DNA from: Acetobacteraceae bacterium
Lineage (GTDB): Bacteria; Pseudomonadota; Alphaproteobacteria; Acetobacterales; Acetobacteraceae
Length of the DNA: 49,620 bases
Assembly: GCA_027326105.1 (NCBI GenBank)
Contig: DAHWFB010000078.1
Coordinates: forward strand, 1-49,620
Reading direction: 5' to 3'
The notes beneath the pieces are model-generated. The model searched no databases. It saw only the letters and a list, made by a program, of their open reading frames with translations, and was not told the origin of the DNA. Both the position numbers and the translations under genes were made by a program. Below are positions 32,852-41,069 of the stretch, piece after piece (position 1 is the stretch's first letter; every line of letters begins with the position of its first letter).

Positions 32852-34195
32852 TCAGGGCCTGCTTCGCGCCGCGGCCGCGCCGAGGCGGCGGCTGATGCGC
32901 TCGGGTCCGAGGCGGGCGAGCAGAGGGACGAGTTCCGGCCCGTGCTCGTGGCCGGTCAGCGCGCGGCGGAGTGGGCCGTAGAGGCTGCGGCCCTTGCGGC
33001 CCGAGGTGGCGCGCAGCGCCTCGATCCAGCTGTGCGGGGTCTCTTCGCCCCACGGCGCAGGCGGCAGCAGGGCGGCGGCCTGGGTGAGGAACGCTTCGTC
33101 CGCAGGGTTCGGCGCCGGGGGATCGAGGTCGCCGTGCAGGATCTCCCACCATTCCCGCGCCTCGGGCACCAGATCGAGATTGGCGCGGACGAGGTTCCAG
33201 AATTGCGCGTCGGCGCCGGGCGGCAGGCGCTCGGAGACGGCCTCGAACCCCAGCCCGTGCAGGAGCCGGCGGTTCAGCGCCAGCAACTGTGCGGGATCGA
33301 AGCGGGCGGGCGAGCGGGAGAACCGGGCGAGGTCGAAGCCGGCGGCGAGTTCCGGCAAGGGCAGCGGCGTGGGCTCGTGGCCGGCGCCGAGGCTCGCGAG
33401 ATAGGCGGCGACCGCGCCCGGCTCGAACCCTTCGCGCTTGAGCGCGCGCAGGCTGAGCGCGCCGACGCGCTTGGAGAGCTTCGCCCCCTCGGCATCGTGC
33501 AGCAGCGGGAGGTGGGCGTAGCGGATGGTGTCCGGGTCGGCGCCGAGGGCGGCGGCCATGTCGCGCTGGATCGCGGTGTTGCTGACGTGATCCTCGCCGC
33601 GCAGGATGGTGGTGACGGCTTCGGCGAGATCGTCCACCACCGAGGTGAAGAGATAGAGCGGCGTGCCGTCGGCGCGCAGGACCACCGGGTCGGAGAGGCT
33701 GCCGAGCGGGATGCGGCGGGAGCCGAGCACCAGGTCATGCCAGGAGGCCGCACCCTCGGACAGCCGGAAGCGCCAATGCGGCGGGTTCCCGCTCGCCCGA
33801 CCGCGTTCGCTGGCGCCGGGGGCGAGGGCGGCGCGATCATAGACCGGCGGGCGGCCACGCTTGAGCGCGGCACGGCGCTTGGCCTCGAGTTCCTCGGCTG
33901 TTTCCCAGGCGGGATAGAGACGGCCCGCCTGCCGCAGCCGTGCGGCGGCGGCCTCGTAGGCGGCCAGACGGTCGGACTGGCGGAGAAAACCGTCCCAGTC
34001 GAGGCCGAGCCAGGCGAGGTCGGGGGCGATCGCCGCGGCGTATTCCGGGCGGGTGCGGGTCGCGTCGGTGTCGTCGAGACGCAGCAGGAAGCGGGCCCCG
34101 GAATGGCGGGCGAACAGCCAGTTGAGCAGGGCGATGCGGGCGTTGCCGACGTGGAGGTACCCGGTCGGGCTGGGGGCGAAACGGAGGGTGCTCAC
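32852..34195 (-). CDS. gltX: glutamate-tRNA ligase
   Basis: 447 residues from a GTG overlapping the nadE stop (GTGA). Class I synthetase: RFAPSPTGYLHVGNARIALLNWLFA holds the HIGH-type motif (HVGN), then LLRLDDTD, LYLFTSVVDDLAEAVTTILRGEDHVSNTAIQ (split), HLPLLHDAEGAKLSKR with the KMSKS-type motif KLSKR. The protein is at the short end for GluRS and has a compact anticodon-binding domain. Many alphaproteobacteria carry two gltX genes, one of which can charge tRNA-Gln; which one this is cannot be told here. Confidence 0.93.
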   Translation of the reverse strand: MSTLRFAPSPTGYLHVGNARIALLNWLFARHSGARFLLRLDDTDATRTRPEYAAAIAPDLAWLGLDWDGFLRQSDRLAAYEAAAARLRQAGRLYPAWETAEELEAKRRAALKRGRPPVYDRAALAPGASERGRASGNPPHWRFRLSEGAASWHDLVLGSRRIPLGSLSDPVVLRADGTPLYLFTSVVDDLAEAVTTILRGEDHVSNTAIQRDMAAALGADPDTIRYAHLPLLHDAEGAKLSKRVGALSLRALKREGFEPGAVAAYLASLGAGHEPTPLPLPELAAGFDLARFSRSPARFDPAQLLALNRRLLHGLGFEAVSERLPPGADAQFWNLVRANLDLVPEAREWWEILHGDLDPPAPNPADEAFLTQAAALLPPAPWGEETPHSWIEALRATSGRKGRSLYGPLRRALTGHEHGPELVPLLARLGPERISRRLGAAAARSRP

Positions 34196-35859
34196 GCGAT
34201 CAGGCCGGTGAAGCCGTTGGTGATCGGGTAGCGGCGGTCGCGGCCGAAGGCGCGGGCGGTGATCTTGACCCCCGGCGGGGCCTGCCGGCGCTTGTATTCG
34301 GCGCGGTCGAGCATGCGCCAGACACGCAGGATGGTGGCGCGCTCGAAGCCGGCGGCGACCAGCGCGTCGACCGATTTCTCGCCCTCGACGAGACCTTCGA
34401 GGATGCCATCGAGCACCTCGTAGGGTGGCAGCGTGTCCTGGTCGGTCTGGTTGGGCTTGAGCTCGGCCGAGGGCGGCTTGGTCAGCACCCGCTCGGGCAT
34501 GACGCGGCCGGAGGGTCCGCGGGCGGCGGCGGGCAGGTTCTGGTTGCGCCAGTGCGCGAGCGCGAAGACCGCGGTCTTGTAGACGTCCTTGAGCACCGAA
34601 TAGCCGCCGCACATGTCGCCGTAGAGCGTCGCGTAGCCGACCGACATCTCGCTCTTGTTGCCGGTGGTGAGCACCATGTCGCCGAACTTGTTGGAAAGCG
34701 CCATCAGAATGAGCCCGCGCGCGCGGGACTGGATGTTCTCCTCGGTGGTGTCCGCCGCGTGCCCGTCGAACACCGGGGCGAGGGCTTCGCCGAAGGCCGC
34801 CATCGCGCCGCCGATGGGGATGATTTCATAGCGGATGCCGAGCAGGCGGGCGCAGGCGGCCGCGTCCTCGAGGCTTTCCAGGCTGGTGTAGGGGCTCGGC
34901 AGCATCACCGCGCGGACGCGGGCCGCCCCGAGTGCATCGACCGCGACGGCGGCCGAAAGCGCGCTGTCGATGCCGCCCGAAAGCCCGAGCAGGACGCCGG
35001 GGAAGCGGTTCTTGTCCACATAGTCGGCGAGCCCGGTCATCATCGAGCGATAGACCAGCTCGTGCTCGGCGGGTTCGGGCGGCAGGGCGGAGGGGATGCA
35101 GGAGAGACGGTCCTCGCCGTCGCGGCGCCACTCGGTGAGCGCGAGCGCTTCCGCGAACCAGGGCATCTGCAGGGCGAGCGAGCGGTCGGCGTTGAGGACG
35201 AAGGAGCCGCCGTCGAAGACCAGCTCGTCCTGGCCGCCGACCTGGGCGCAGAACACGAAAGGCAGGCCGGTCTCCGCCACCCGATGGGCGGCGAGGGCGA
35301 CGCGGTGGCCCTGCTTGCCGGCCTCGAAGGGTGAGCCGTTGATGGAGAGCAGCAGCTCGGCGCCACTTTCGGCCAGCGTCTCGGGCACGTCGGGGAACCA
35401 CCAGTCCTCGCAGATCATCAGCCCCAGCCGATGGCCGCGGAAGGAGACCGGGCCGGGTGCAGGGCCGGGGGTGAAGACGCGCTTGTCGTCGAAGACGCCG
35501 TAGTTGGGCAGTTCGTGCTTGGCGCGGCGGGCGAGGATGGACCCCGCATCGAGCAGGAAGGCGGCATTGTAGCGCTTCCCGCCCTCGACCCAGGGCCCGC
35601 CGACCACGAGACCCGGCCCGCCGTCGGCGGTGTCGGCGGCGAGTTCGGCGATGGCGGCGGCGCAGGCCTCCGCGAAGGCGGGCTTGAGGACGAGATCCTC
35701 GGGCGGATAGCCGGCGATGGAGAACTCCGGCGTGACCAGGAGATCGGCACCGAGACGGGCGGCCTCGGCGCGGGCGGCGCGGATGCGGGCGAGGTTGGCG
35801 TGGATTTCGCCCTCGTGCGGATTGAGTTGGGCGAGGGCGAGACGGAGCGTCGCGGACAT
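34192..35859 (-). CDS. nadE: glutamine-dependent NAD+ synthetase
   Basis: 555 residues; ATG at 35859 without a clear purine-rich ribosome site. The N-terminal nitrilase-like amidase domain (about 1-260) has TPEFSIAGYPPEDL (catalytic Glu), KHELPNYGVFDDKR (Lys) and GLMICEDWWFPD (Cys). The C-terminal synthetase has the ATP P-loop LLGLSGGIDSALSAAVAVDALG, then TTGNKSEMSVGYATLYGDMCGG and KPPSAELKPNQTDQDTLPPYEVLD. It amidates nicotinic acid adenine dinucleotide with glutamine as ammonia source. Co-transcribed with gltX. Confidence 0.96.
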   Translation of the reverse strand: MSATLRLALAQLNPHEGEIHANLARIRAARAEAARLGADLLVTPEFSIAGYPPEDLVLKPAFAEACAAAIAELAADTADGGPGLVVGGPWVEGGKRYNAAFLLDAGSILARRAKHELPNYGVFDDKRVFTPGPAPGPVSFRGHRLGLMICEDWWFPDVPETLAESGAELLLSINGSPFEAGKQGHRVALAAHRVAETGLPFVFCAQVGGQDELVFDGGSFVLNADRSLALQMPWFAEALALTEWRRDGEDRLSCIPSALPPEPAEHELVYRSMMTGLADYVDKNRFPGVLLGLSGGIDSALSAAVAVDALGAARVRAVMLPSPYTSLESLEDAAACARLLGIRYEIIPIGGAMAAFGEALAPVFDGHAADTTEENIQSRARGLILMALSNKFGDMVLTTGNKSEMSVGYATLYGDMCGGYSVLKDVYKTAVFALAHWRNQNLPAAARGPSGRVMPERVLTKPPSAELKPNQTDQDTLPPYEVLDGILEGLVEGEKSVDALVAAGFERATILRVWRMLDRAEYKRRQAPPGVKITARAFGRDRRYPITNGFTGLIA

Positions 35860-35957
35860 GGGAGAGAGCTAGAGGCTCGCGGGCGGACAATCAATCTCGG
35901 CGAGGCCGATTCCCGCCCCGCCGGCCGCCGCGCCGGCCGGGGCCGCAAGACGATGCC

Positions 35958-36392
35958 CTACAGCCCGAAGATTTCCCGCGCCTGGCCGACCACCCGCACC
36001 GCCTCGCTCCAGAGAGCAAAATCGGCGAGGCGATCGAGGTCGGCCCAGGCGAGTTCGGCGAGGTCGGCCCCGGCGCGCGGGGGCTCGCCGCGCCAGAGGG
36101 CCGCGAAGTCGAGAATGGTATAGTGGAAGCGGATCGTGCCCGCCGTGTCGGTGTGGATCGAGTCCGCGTGGCCGGCGAGCCGCAGCCGGCCGACCGTGAG
36201 GCCGGTTTCCTCGGCGAGTTCGCGTCGGGCGGCCTGCTCGGCGGTTTCGCCGAGCTTCTGGCCGCCGCCGGGAAGGCTCCAGAGCCCCTCCGCCGGGGGG
36301 TGGGCACGCCGCCCGAGCAACACCGCGCCGGGACGCAGCACCACGATGCCGATGCCGACCAGTGGGCGGGCAGGGTATTCGCGCCCGCTCAC
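35958..36392 (-). CDS. Nudix hydrolase
   Basis: 144 residues from a GTG overlapping the stop of the DUF4340 gene (GTGA). The Nudix box is intact: G(x5)E(x7)REL.EE.GL in GQKLGETAEQAARRELAEET (residues about 45-64). VGIGIVVLRPGAVLLGRRAHPPAEGLWSLPGGG precedes it in the usual fold order. It hydrolyses a nucleoside diphosphate linked to another group; ADP-ribose or NADH-type substrates are possible beside nadE but the substrate is not shown by sequence. Translation is coupled to the ABC/DUF4340 operon. Confidence 0.9.
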   Translation of the reverse strand: MSGREYPARPLVGIGIVVLRPGAVLLGRRAHPPAEGLWSLPGGGQKLGETAEQAARRELAEETGLTVGRLRLAGHADSIHTDTAGTIRFHYTILDFAALWRGEPPRAGADLAELAWADLDRLADFALWSEAVRVVGQAREIFGL

Positions 36393-37456
36393 GGCGCCGC
36401 GGGCGCCGGCGGGGTGGCAGGTGGCGATGGTGCGGCGGGCGATGGCGCGGGTGGGGGTGTGGCGACCTTGATCGAGCGGAGTTGCGCGAGAGAGGGAACC
36501 AGTTCGACCTCCCGCCAGGCGCCGAGGCGGAAGACCCAGCCCTTGAGCCGCGCTTCGAGCGCTTTGGCCCCGGTGCCGGCGGCTGCGAACCCGACCCAGA
36601 GAAAGGCGCCGGCGCGGCGGACGCGGGCGGTGACGGCAAGCCCCTTCGTGGTGGTGAAGACGGCGGTGCCGACCAGCTTGCCCGGCGCCTGCGCGGCGGG
36701 GAGCACGTCCGAGAACGTCACCTCCTGCAGCGCGGTCGCGATGTTGCGTACCCGCCCCGGGTCGAGGGCGGGATGGTCGGCGGGCGCGAGCATCGCGAGC
36801 CCTTTCTTGCCGGCGCGGGCGAATTGCAGCAGATCTCCACCGCGCGCGATCTCCACCTTGGCGATCGCCGGCGGCGGAATGGTGAAGAGCGTGCGGTCGA
36901 GCCAGGCGGCGGGCTTGGCCGCGGCGGGAACCGCGCCCTCCGCGAGCCACGCCTGCGGCTGGCCGGGAAAACGGACGAAGATCGTGGCGGGCAGGTTGCC
37001 GCCCGACGGGGTGCGGCTGCGGCCGAGGAGCAGCGCGGCGAGCACCTGGCCGGCCCGGTCGCGCAGCAACACCCGCGTGCCCGGACCCTTGGCATCTCCC
37101 GGCGCCGCGAGCCCGAGGCGGGGGAGCAGGTGGGGATCGGCGGTGAGCGGGGCGCGCAGGCGCAGCCCGGCCAGCCCGGCGAAGAGCGCGTGCAGGGCGG
37201 CGGGGCGGATCGGGTAGTCGCCGCGATCGGTGAGGCCCCAGACCTTGCCCCGGCGGCCGAGGCGCAGAACCTTGCCGTTGGCGACGATCTCCACCTGCCG
37301 CGCCGCGCCGAGCCGGGCAGCGAGCCCGGGGAAGGCCGGGCGCGCGTGCGCCAGCCGGCTCGCCACCTGCGGCTCGCGGGCGAGACCCCAGTACCATCCG
37401 GCGCCAACGGAGGCGAGGCCGAGAAGAAAGAGCAGGATCGCGCTCGCGGGTCGCAT
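36389..37456 (-). CDS. DUF4340 domain-containing membrane-anchored protein
   Basis: 355 residues. One N-terminal membrane segment (SAILLFLLGLASVGAGWYWGL), then a periplasmic DUF4340 region of repeated beta units (VEIVANGKVLRLGRRGKVWGL, TRVLLRDRAGQVLAALLLG, VEIARGGDLLQF...) and a Pro/Ala-rich C-terminal tail. DUF4340 proteins are regularly encoded after GldG-like genes; their role in the complex is not defined. It begins 9 bp after the GldG-like stop and couples to the Nudix gene downstream. Confidence 0.88.
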   Translation of the reverse strand: MRPASAILLFLLGLASVGAGWYWGLAREPQVASRLAHARPAFPGLAARLGAARQVEIVANGKVLRLGRRGKVWGLTDRGDYPIRPAALHALFAGLAGLRLRAPLTADPHLLPRLGLAAPGDAKGPGTRVLLRDRAGQVLAALLLGRSRTPSGGNLPATIFVRFPGQPQAWLAEGAVPAAAKPAAWLDRTLFTIPPPAIAKVEIARGGDLLQFARAGKKGLAMLAPADHPALDPGRVRNIATALQEVTFSDVLPAAQAPGKLVGTAVFTTTKGLAVTARVRRAGAFLWVGFAAAGTGAKALEARLKGWVFRLGAWREVELVPSLAQLRSIKVATPPPAPSPAAPSPPATPPAPAAP

Positions 37457-37465
37457 GCGCCCTCC

Positions 37466-39364
37466 CTATGCCCGCGCCGGGCGGTTGCGCCGGGCGGCGT
37501 TGCGGCGGGTGCGGCGCAGCAGCGCGATGAGCAGCGCGATCAGCGTGAGCGCGGCGGGGACGGCCACGATGTCGGCCAGCCGCACCAGCATCTCCAGGCG
37601 GGCGATGCGGCGGTTGAGATCGTATTGCACGCGGCGGAGCCTGCGGTGGGTGGCGATCACGTCGCGCCGCAGCCCGGCGATGGCGGCGGCCTGGGCAGGG
37701 GTGAGCAGCGCTGCGTCCGCCCCGGCCTTGGGGTTGCCGGTGCGCAGGGCGGCGAGCTTCGCCTCGGTCGCCTTGAGGTGGGATTGGAGGGCGAGTTCGG
37801 TGCGCCGGAACTTCTCCTCCGCGGTGCGGCGCATGCGCGCGACCACGCTGAAAGGCCGCGAGACGACGCCGCGCGCGCGCAGCGAAAGCAGTGGATCGCC
37901 GCCGGCCAGGCTGCCCACGAGATTGAGCACGAAGGCCGCGTTCTCGCTCTGCGGCAGACGCAACACCGCGTTGTCGAGCACGTCGGAATCGGCGAGGACC
38001 ACGAGATCGGCGGGTTTGGCGGTCTGGGCGATATAGGGGGGGAAATGGGCGGGACGGGTCTGGCCCTTGGGCGGAGACACCGGACCGGGGAAGGCCGAAT
38101 GGAGGATGCCGTGGATGCGCGCGGCGATCACCCTCGGCTTGCCGGAGGGGGTGAACCGCGCCAGCAGCCGGGCGGGATCCGGCGCGGCGGAGACCGCCGA
38201 AAGCGGCAGCACCTCCGACTGCGGGCTGCTCGAAAGCAGGGGCGTGAAGCGGATGGCGGCGCCCTTCTTCGGGGCGAGAAAGCCGCTCGAGGCGACCGTG
38301 ACCTGCCCGATGCCGGCGAGCGCGGGGTCGGCACGGTCGATCCCCTTGCGGATCGTGAACCAGGGGATGTAGGGCACGCCGGCCATCGGGTCGGCGGGGT
38401 TGGGCGAGGCGACCCGCAGCGCGCCGGAGACCTGGGCGAGCACCTTCGCGGGGTCGTAGGACACGCCCCAATCGGCGAGCAGGGGCGTGAGGTTCGAGCC
38501 GGTGACGGCCGCGGGTTGTCCGTTGGGGCCCCGAATGCGGACCTGGGCCTCGCTGCGCGGGTCGACGAGCAGCATCAACCGCCCGCCGCGCATCACGAAC
38601 TGGTCGATCGCGTATTTCGTCGCGAGCGAGAGATTCTGCGGCTGCACCAGCAGCAGCACCCGCACCGCGCGGGGAATTTCCTGCGCCGTCGCGGGGATCA
38701 GCCGGGTCGCGAAATTGCGCGAAAGCTCACGCCAGATCAGCCACGGTCTGCCGACGTTGCCCTGCCCGTGCGCCATCATCAGGGCACGGAAATCTCCCGC
38801 CAGAGGCAGCGAACTCATCACCCCCACCACCGGACGGTGGTGGCCGGAGACCTGGTCGATCAGCAGGGTGAGGTCGTATTCGAGGAAGGGTTCGCGCGCC
38901 GGATCGAGGAAGGGGATGGTCTTGCGCTGGTCGAGCAGGTTGGTCGCGACGAGGCCGAAATAGACCCGCGTGCCGGCCTGGTCGATGGGTACGCCGGAAA
39001 GCCCGTCGGCGATGGCGCGGTCCTCGACGCGGGAGAAGGGGCGCGGGTCGAAGAAGCGGACGGTGACGCGCCCGTGCGACAGCGCGGCATAGCGGCGCAG
39101 CATCTGGCGCACGTGGGCGGCATAGACGCCATAGGCCGGCGCGCGCAGGCCGAGCGCGGGGGAGTAGTAGAGGCTGAGGGTGACCGGCTGGCGGAGGTCG
39201 CGCAGCACCGTCCGCGTGCCCGGCGAGAGGGTGTAGAGATGGCCCGCCGTGAGATCGATCTGCCGCGCACCGAGCCGCGCCTCGGCCAGCATGTTGAGCC
39301 CGAGCGCGATCCCCGCCGCGCCGAGCAGACCGAGGAGCGAGAACCAGATGCGGGAGCGGCGCAT
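37466..39364 (-). CDS. GldG-like ABC-associated periplasmic protein
   Basis: 632 residues. N-terminal membrane segment (WFSLLGLLGAAGIALGLNML), then DLTAGHLYTLSPGTRTVLRDL and VTLSLYYSPALGL typical of the GldG/ABC_transp_aux domain; LIDQVSGHHRPVVGVMSSLPL and QFVMRGGRLMLLVDPRSEAQ continue it. A coiled-coil-like stretch (about 520-595, RRTAEEKFRRTELALQSHLKATEAKL and following) precedes a C-terminal membrane segment (ADIVAVPAALTLIALLIALL) and an Arg-rich end. In Bacteroidetes GldAFG serves gliding; in proteobacteria this system occurs without gliding and its cargo is unknown. It starts 2 bp after the permease stop. Confidence 0.9.
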   Translation of the reverse strand: MRRSRIWFSLLGLLGAAGIALGLNMLAEARLGARQIDLTAGHLYTLSPGTRTVLRDLRQPVTLSLYYSPALGLRAPAYGVYAAHVRQMLRRYAALSHGRVTVRFFDPRPFSRVEDRAIADGLSGVPIDQAGTRVYFGLVATNLLDQRKTIPFLDPAREPFLEYDLTLLIDQVSGHHRPVVGVMSSLPLAGDFRALMMAHGQGNVGRPWLIWRELSRNFATRLIPATAQEIPRAVRVLLLVQPQNLSLATKYAIDQFVMRGGRLMLLVDPRSEAQVRIRGPNGQPAAVTGSNLTPLLADWGVSYDPAKVLAQVSGALRVASPNPADPMAGVPYIPWFTIRKGIDRADPALAGIGQVTVASSGFLAPKKGAAIRFTPLLSSSPQSEVLPLSAVSAAPDPARLLARFTPSGKPRVIAARIHGILHSAFPGPVSPPKGQTRPAHFPPYIAQTAKPADLVVLADSDVLDNAVLRLPQSENAAFVLNLVGSLAGGDPLLSLRARGVVSRPFSVVARMRRTAEEKFRRTELALQSHLKATEAKLAALRTGNPKAGADAALLTPAQAAAIAGLRRDVIATHRRLRRVQYDLNRRIARLEMLVRLADIVAVPAALTLIALLIALLRRTRRNAARRNRPARA

Positions 39365-39366
39365 GT

Positions 39367-40101
39367 TCAGCCCGCTTTCCGGTGCACGACGATCACCGTA
39401 TTGAGCAGCAGGAAGAAGAGAGTGAAGGTCGCGAAGAAGACGAGATCGGGCAGCCCGATGACCCCGCGGACGAAACTCTGGAAGCGCGCGGTGACGCTGA
39501 GGCCGCGGGCGAACGCGGCGAGCATTGGCGCGCTGGCGGAGAGGAAGTCGCTCACCACCGGGGTCGCGGAGACGGCGAACAGGAAGGTGAGCGCGACGCC
39601 GAGAACGAAGCCGATCACCTGGTTGCGGGTGAGCGCGGACATCGCCGCCCCGACCGCGAGATCGGCGCCAGCGACCAGCAGGCCGCCGAGATAGCCCGCC
39701 GCGATCATGCCATTGTCGGGATGGCCGAGCAGGTTGACGGTGAGCACGAAGGGAAAGGTGAGGGCGAGCGCGATGGCGGAAAACGCCCAGGCGGCGAGGA
39801 ATTTGCCCACCACCGCCTCGCCCACGCGCACCGGCAGGGTGAGCAGAAGCTCGATGGTGCCGAGCCGGCGCTCCTCCGCCCACAACCGCATGGTCAACGC
39901 CGGGATGAGCAGCAGGAACACCCAGGGCAGGAAGTTGAAGAAGGGCACGAGATCGGCCTGGCCGCGGGCGAAGAAGCCGCCCAGGGTGAAGGTGAGAGTG
40001 CCTTGCAGGGCCAGGAAAATGACGATGAAGACCACCGCCACGGGGGTCGCGAAATAGCCGGCGAGTTCGCGCCCGGCGATGACCAGCGTGCGGCGGATCA
40101 C
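39367..40101 (-). CDS. ABC-2 type permease (GldF-like)
   Basis: 244 residues, six hydrophobic segments (about 18-40, 55-75, 103-127, 137-160, 168-190, 220-240). The TIGR03518/ABC2_membrane pattern is visible: RELAGYFATPVAVVFIVIFLAL, TMRLWAEERRLGTIELLLTLPV, VVGKFLAAWAF. The ATG overlaps the ATPase stop (ATGA). It forms the channel of the complex with the ATPase encoded upstream and the GldG-like protein downstream. Confidence 0.9.
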   Translation of the reverse strand: MIRRTLVIAGRELAGYFATPVAVVFIVIFLALQGTLTFTLGGFFARGQADLVPFFNFLPWVFLLLIPALTMRLWAEERRLGTIELLLTLPVRVGEAVVGKFLAAWAFSAIALALTFPFVLTVNLLGHPDNGMIAAGYLGGLLVAGADLAVGAAMSALTRNQVIGFVLGVALTFLFAVSATPVVSDFLSASAPMLAAFARGLSVTARFQSFVRGVIGLPDLVFFATFTLFFLLLNTVIVVHRKAG

Positions 40102-40838
40102 GCTGCCTCCGCGGCGGGTTCGGTGGTGAGCGCGCGGAAGACCTCCTCGAGCCTGCCCGAGGGGTGGCGGCGGGCGAGTTCGGCCGGCGTCTCGTCAGCG
40201 ATGACGCGCCCGCCCGCGATGAGGATGGCGCGGGTGCAGATCGCCTCCACCTCGTCGAGCAGGTGAGTGCTGATGACGATCGCCTTGGCCGGCGCCATGC
40301 GGCGGATCAGCGTGCGCACCTCGTGCTTCTGGTTGGGATCGAGCCCGTCGGTCGGTTCGTCGAGCACCAGCACTGGCGGATCGTGCAGGAGCGCCTGGGC
40401 GAGGCCGACGCGGCGCTTGTAGCCCTTGGACAGCGTGTCGATCGGCTGTTCGCGGACCGGATCGAGGCTGGCGAGCGCGACCGCGCGCTCCACCCGCTCG
40501 CCCGCTTCGGCGCCACGCCAGCCGCGGATGCGGGCGGTGAAGCGGAGGAAGCCGGTCACCGTCATGTCGGGGTAGACGGGCGCGCCTTCGGGCAGGAAGC
40601 CGAGCGCGCGGCGGGCGCGCAGCCCGTCCGCCACCACGTCATGGCCGAGGATGCGTGCACGTCCGGCGCTGGGCTCGAGAAACCCCGCGATCATGCGCAT
40701 GGTGGTGGATTTGCCGGCGCCGTTGGGGCCGAGGAAGCCCACCACCTCGCCGCGCTCGACCCGGAAGCTGACGCCATCCACCGCGGTGAAGGCGCCAAAG
40801 CGGCGGGTGAGGCCGTCGATTTCGAGGAGGGGCGCCAT
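40098..40838 (-). CDS. ABC transporter ATPase (GldA-like)
   Basis: 246 residues from the ATG at 40838; a TTG at 40850 would add four residues. Walker A GPNGAGKST, Q-loop GFLPEGAPVYPDMT, signature LSKGYKRRVGLAQAL, Walker B VLVLDEPTDGLDP, H-loop IVISTHLLDEVEAI are all intact. It drives the GldF/GldG-like permease. The promoter must lie in the 200-bp gap that also holds three hairpins. Confidence 0.93.
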   Translation of the reverse strand: MAPLLEIDGLTRRFGAFTAVDGVSFRVERGEVVGFLGPNGAGKSTTMRMIAGFLEPSAGRARILGHDVVADGLRARRALGFLPEGAPVYPDMTVTGFLRFTARIRGWRGAEAGERVERAVALASLDPVREQPIDTLSKGYKRRVGLAQALLHDPPVLVLDEPTDGLDPNQKHEVRTLIRRMAPAKAIVISTHLLDEVEAICTRAILIAGGRVIADETPAELARRHPSGRLEEVFRALTTEPAAEAA

Positions 40839-40875
40839 CAGGGGCGCCAAAAACAGGCAAAAAGTGGACCGAAGG

Positions 40876-40940
40876 CCGGGGCCTGAGGCCCCGGGCTCCC
40901 AATCATTGCAATAGATTGGGGTGCAGGGGCGAAGCCCCTG
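40876..40940. repeat. three adjacent perfect hairpins
   Basis: Stem 1: CCGGGGCC (40876-40883), loop TGA, GGCCCCGG (40887-40894). Stem 2: CCCAATC (40898-40904), 9-nt loop, GATTGGG (40914-40920). Stem 3: CAGGGGC (40924-40930), loop GAA, GCCCCTG (40934-40940). Only 3 bp separate each pair. They lie between the recG 3' end and the ABC operon 5' end, both on the minus strand. They could form a terminator for recG or a dispersed intergenic palindromic element. From memory similar three-stem blocks occur in acetic acid bacteria, which I cannot check here. Confidence 0.7.
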
Positions 40941-41069
40941 GCCTGCTCTGCCCTCTTCGTCGGCCGGCGCATCTCCATGCGCCTGCCCCTACTTCGCCCG
41001 CGCCGAATGGGCAAGCCGGGCCGGGCAAGGGTGACGAAAACGTAACCCGGCGCACGCGATCGTGCCTCT

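Noticed and set aside
37230-38036. Plus-strand frame within the GldG/DUF4340 region
   Set aside because: Arg/Ser/Ala-rich shadow of the minus-strand genes.
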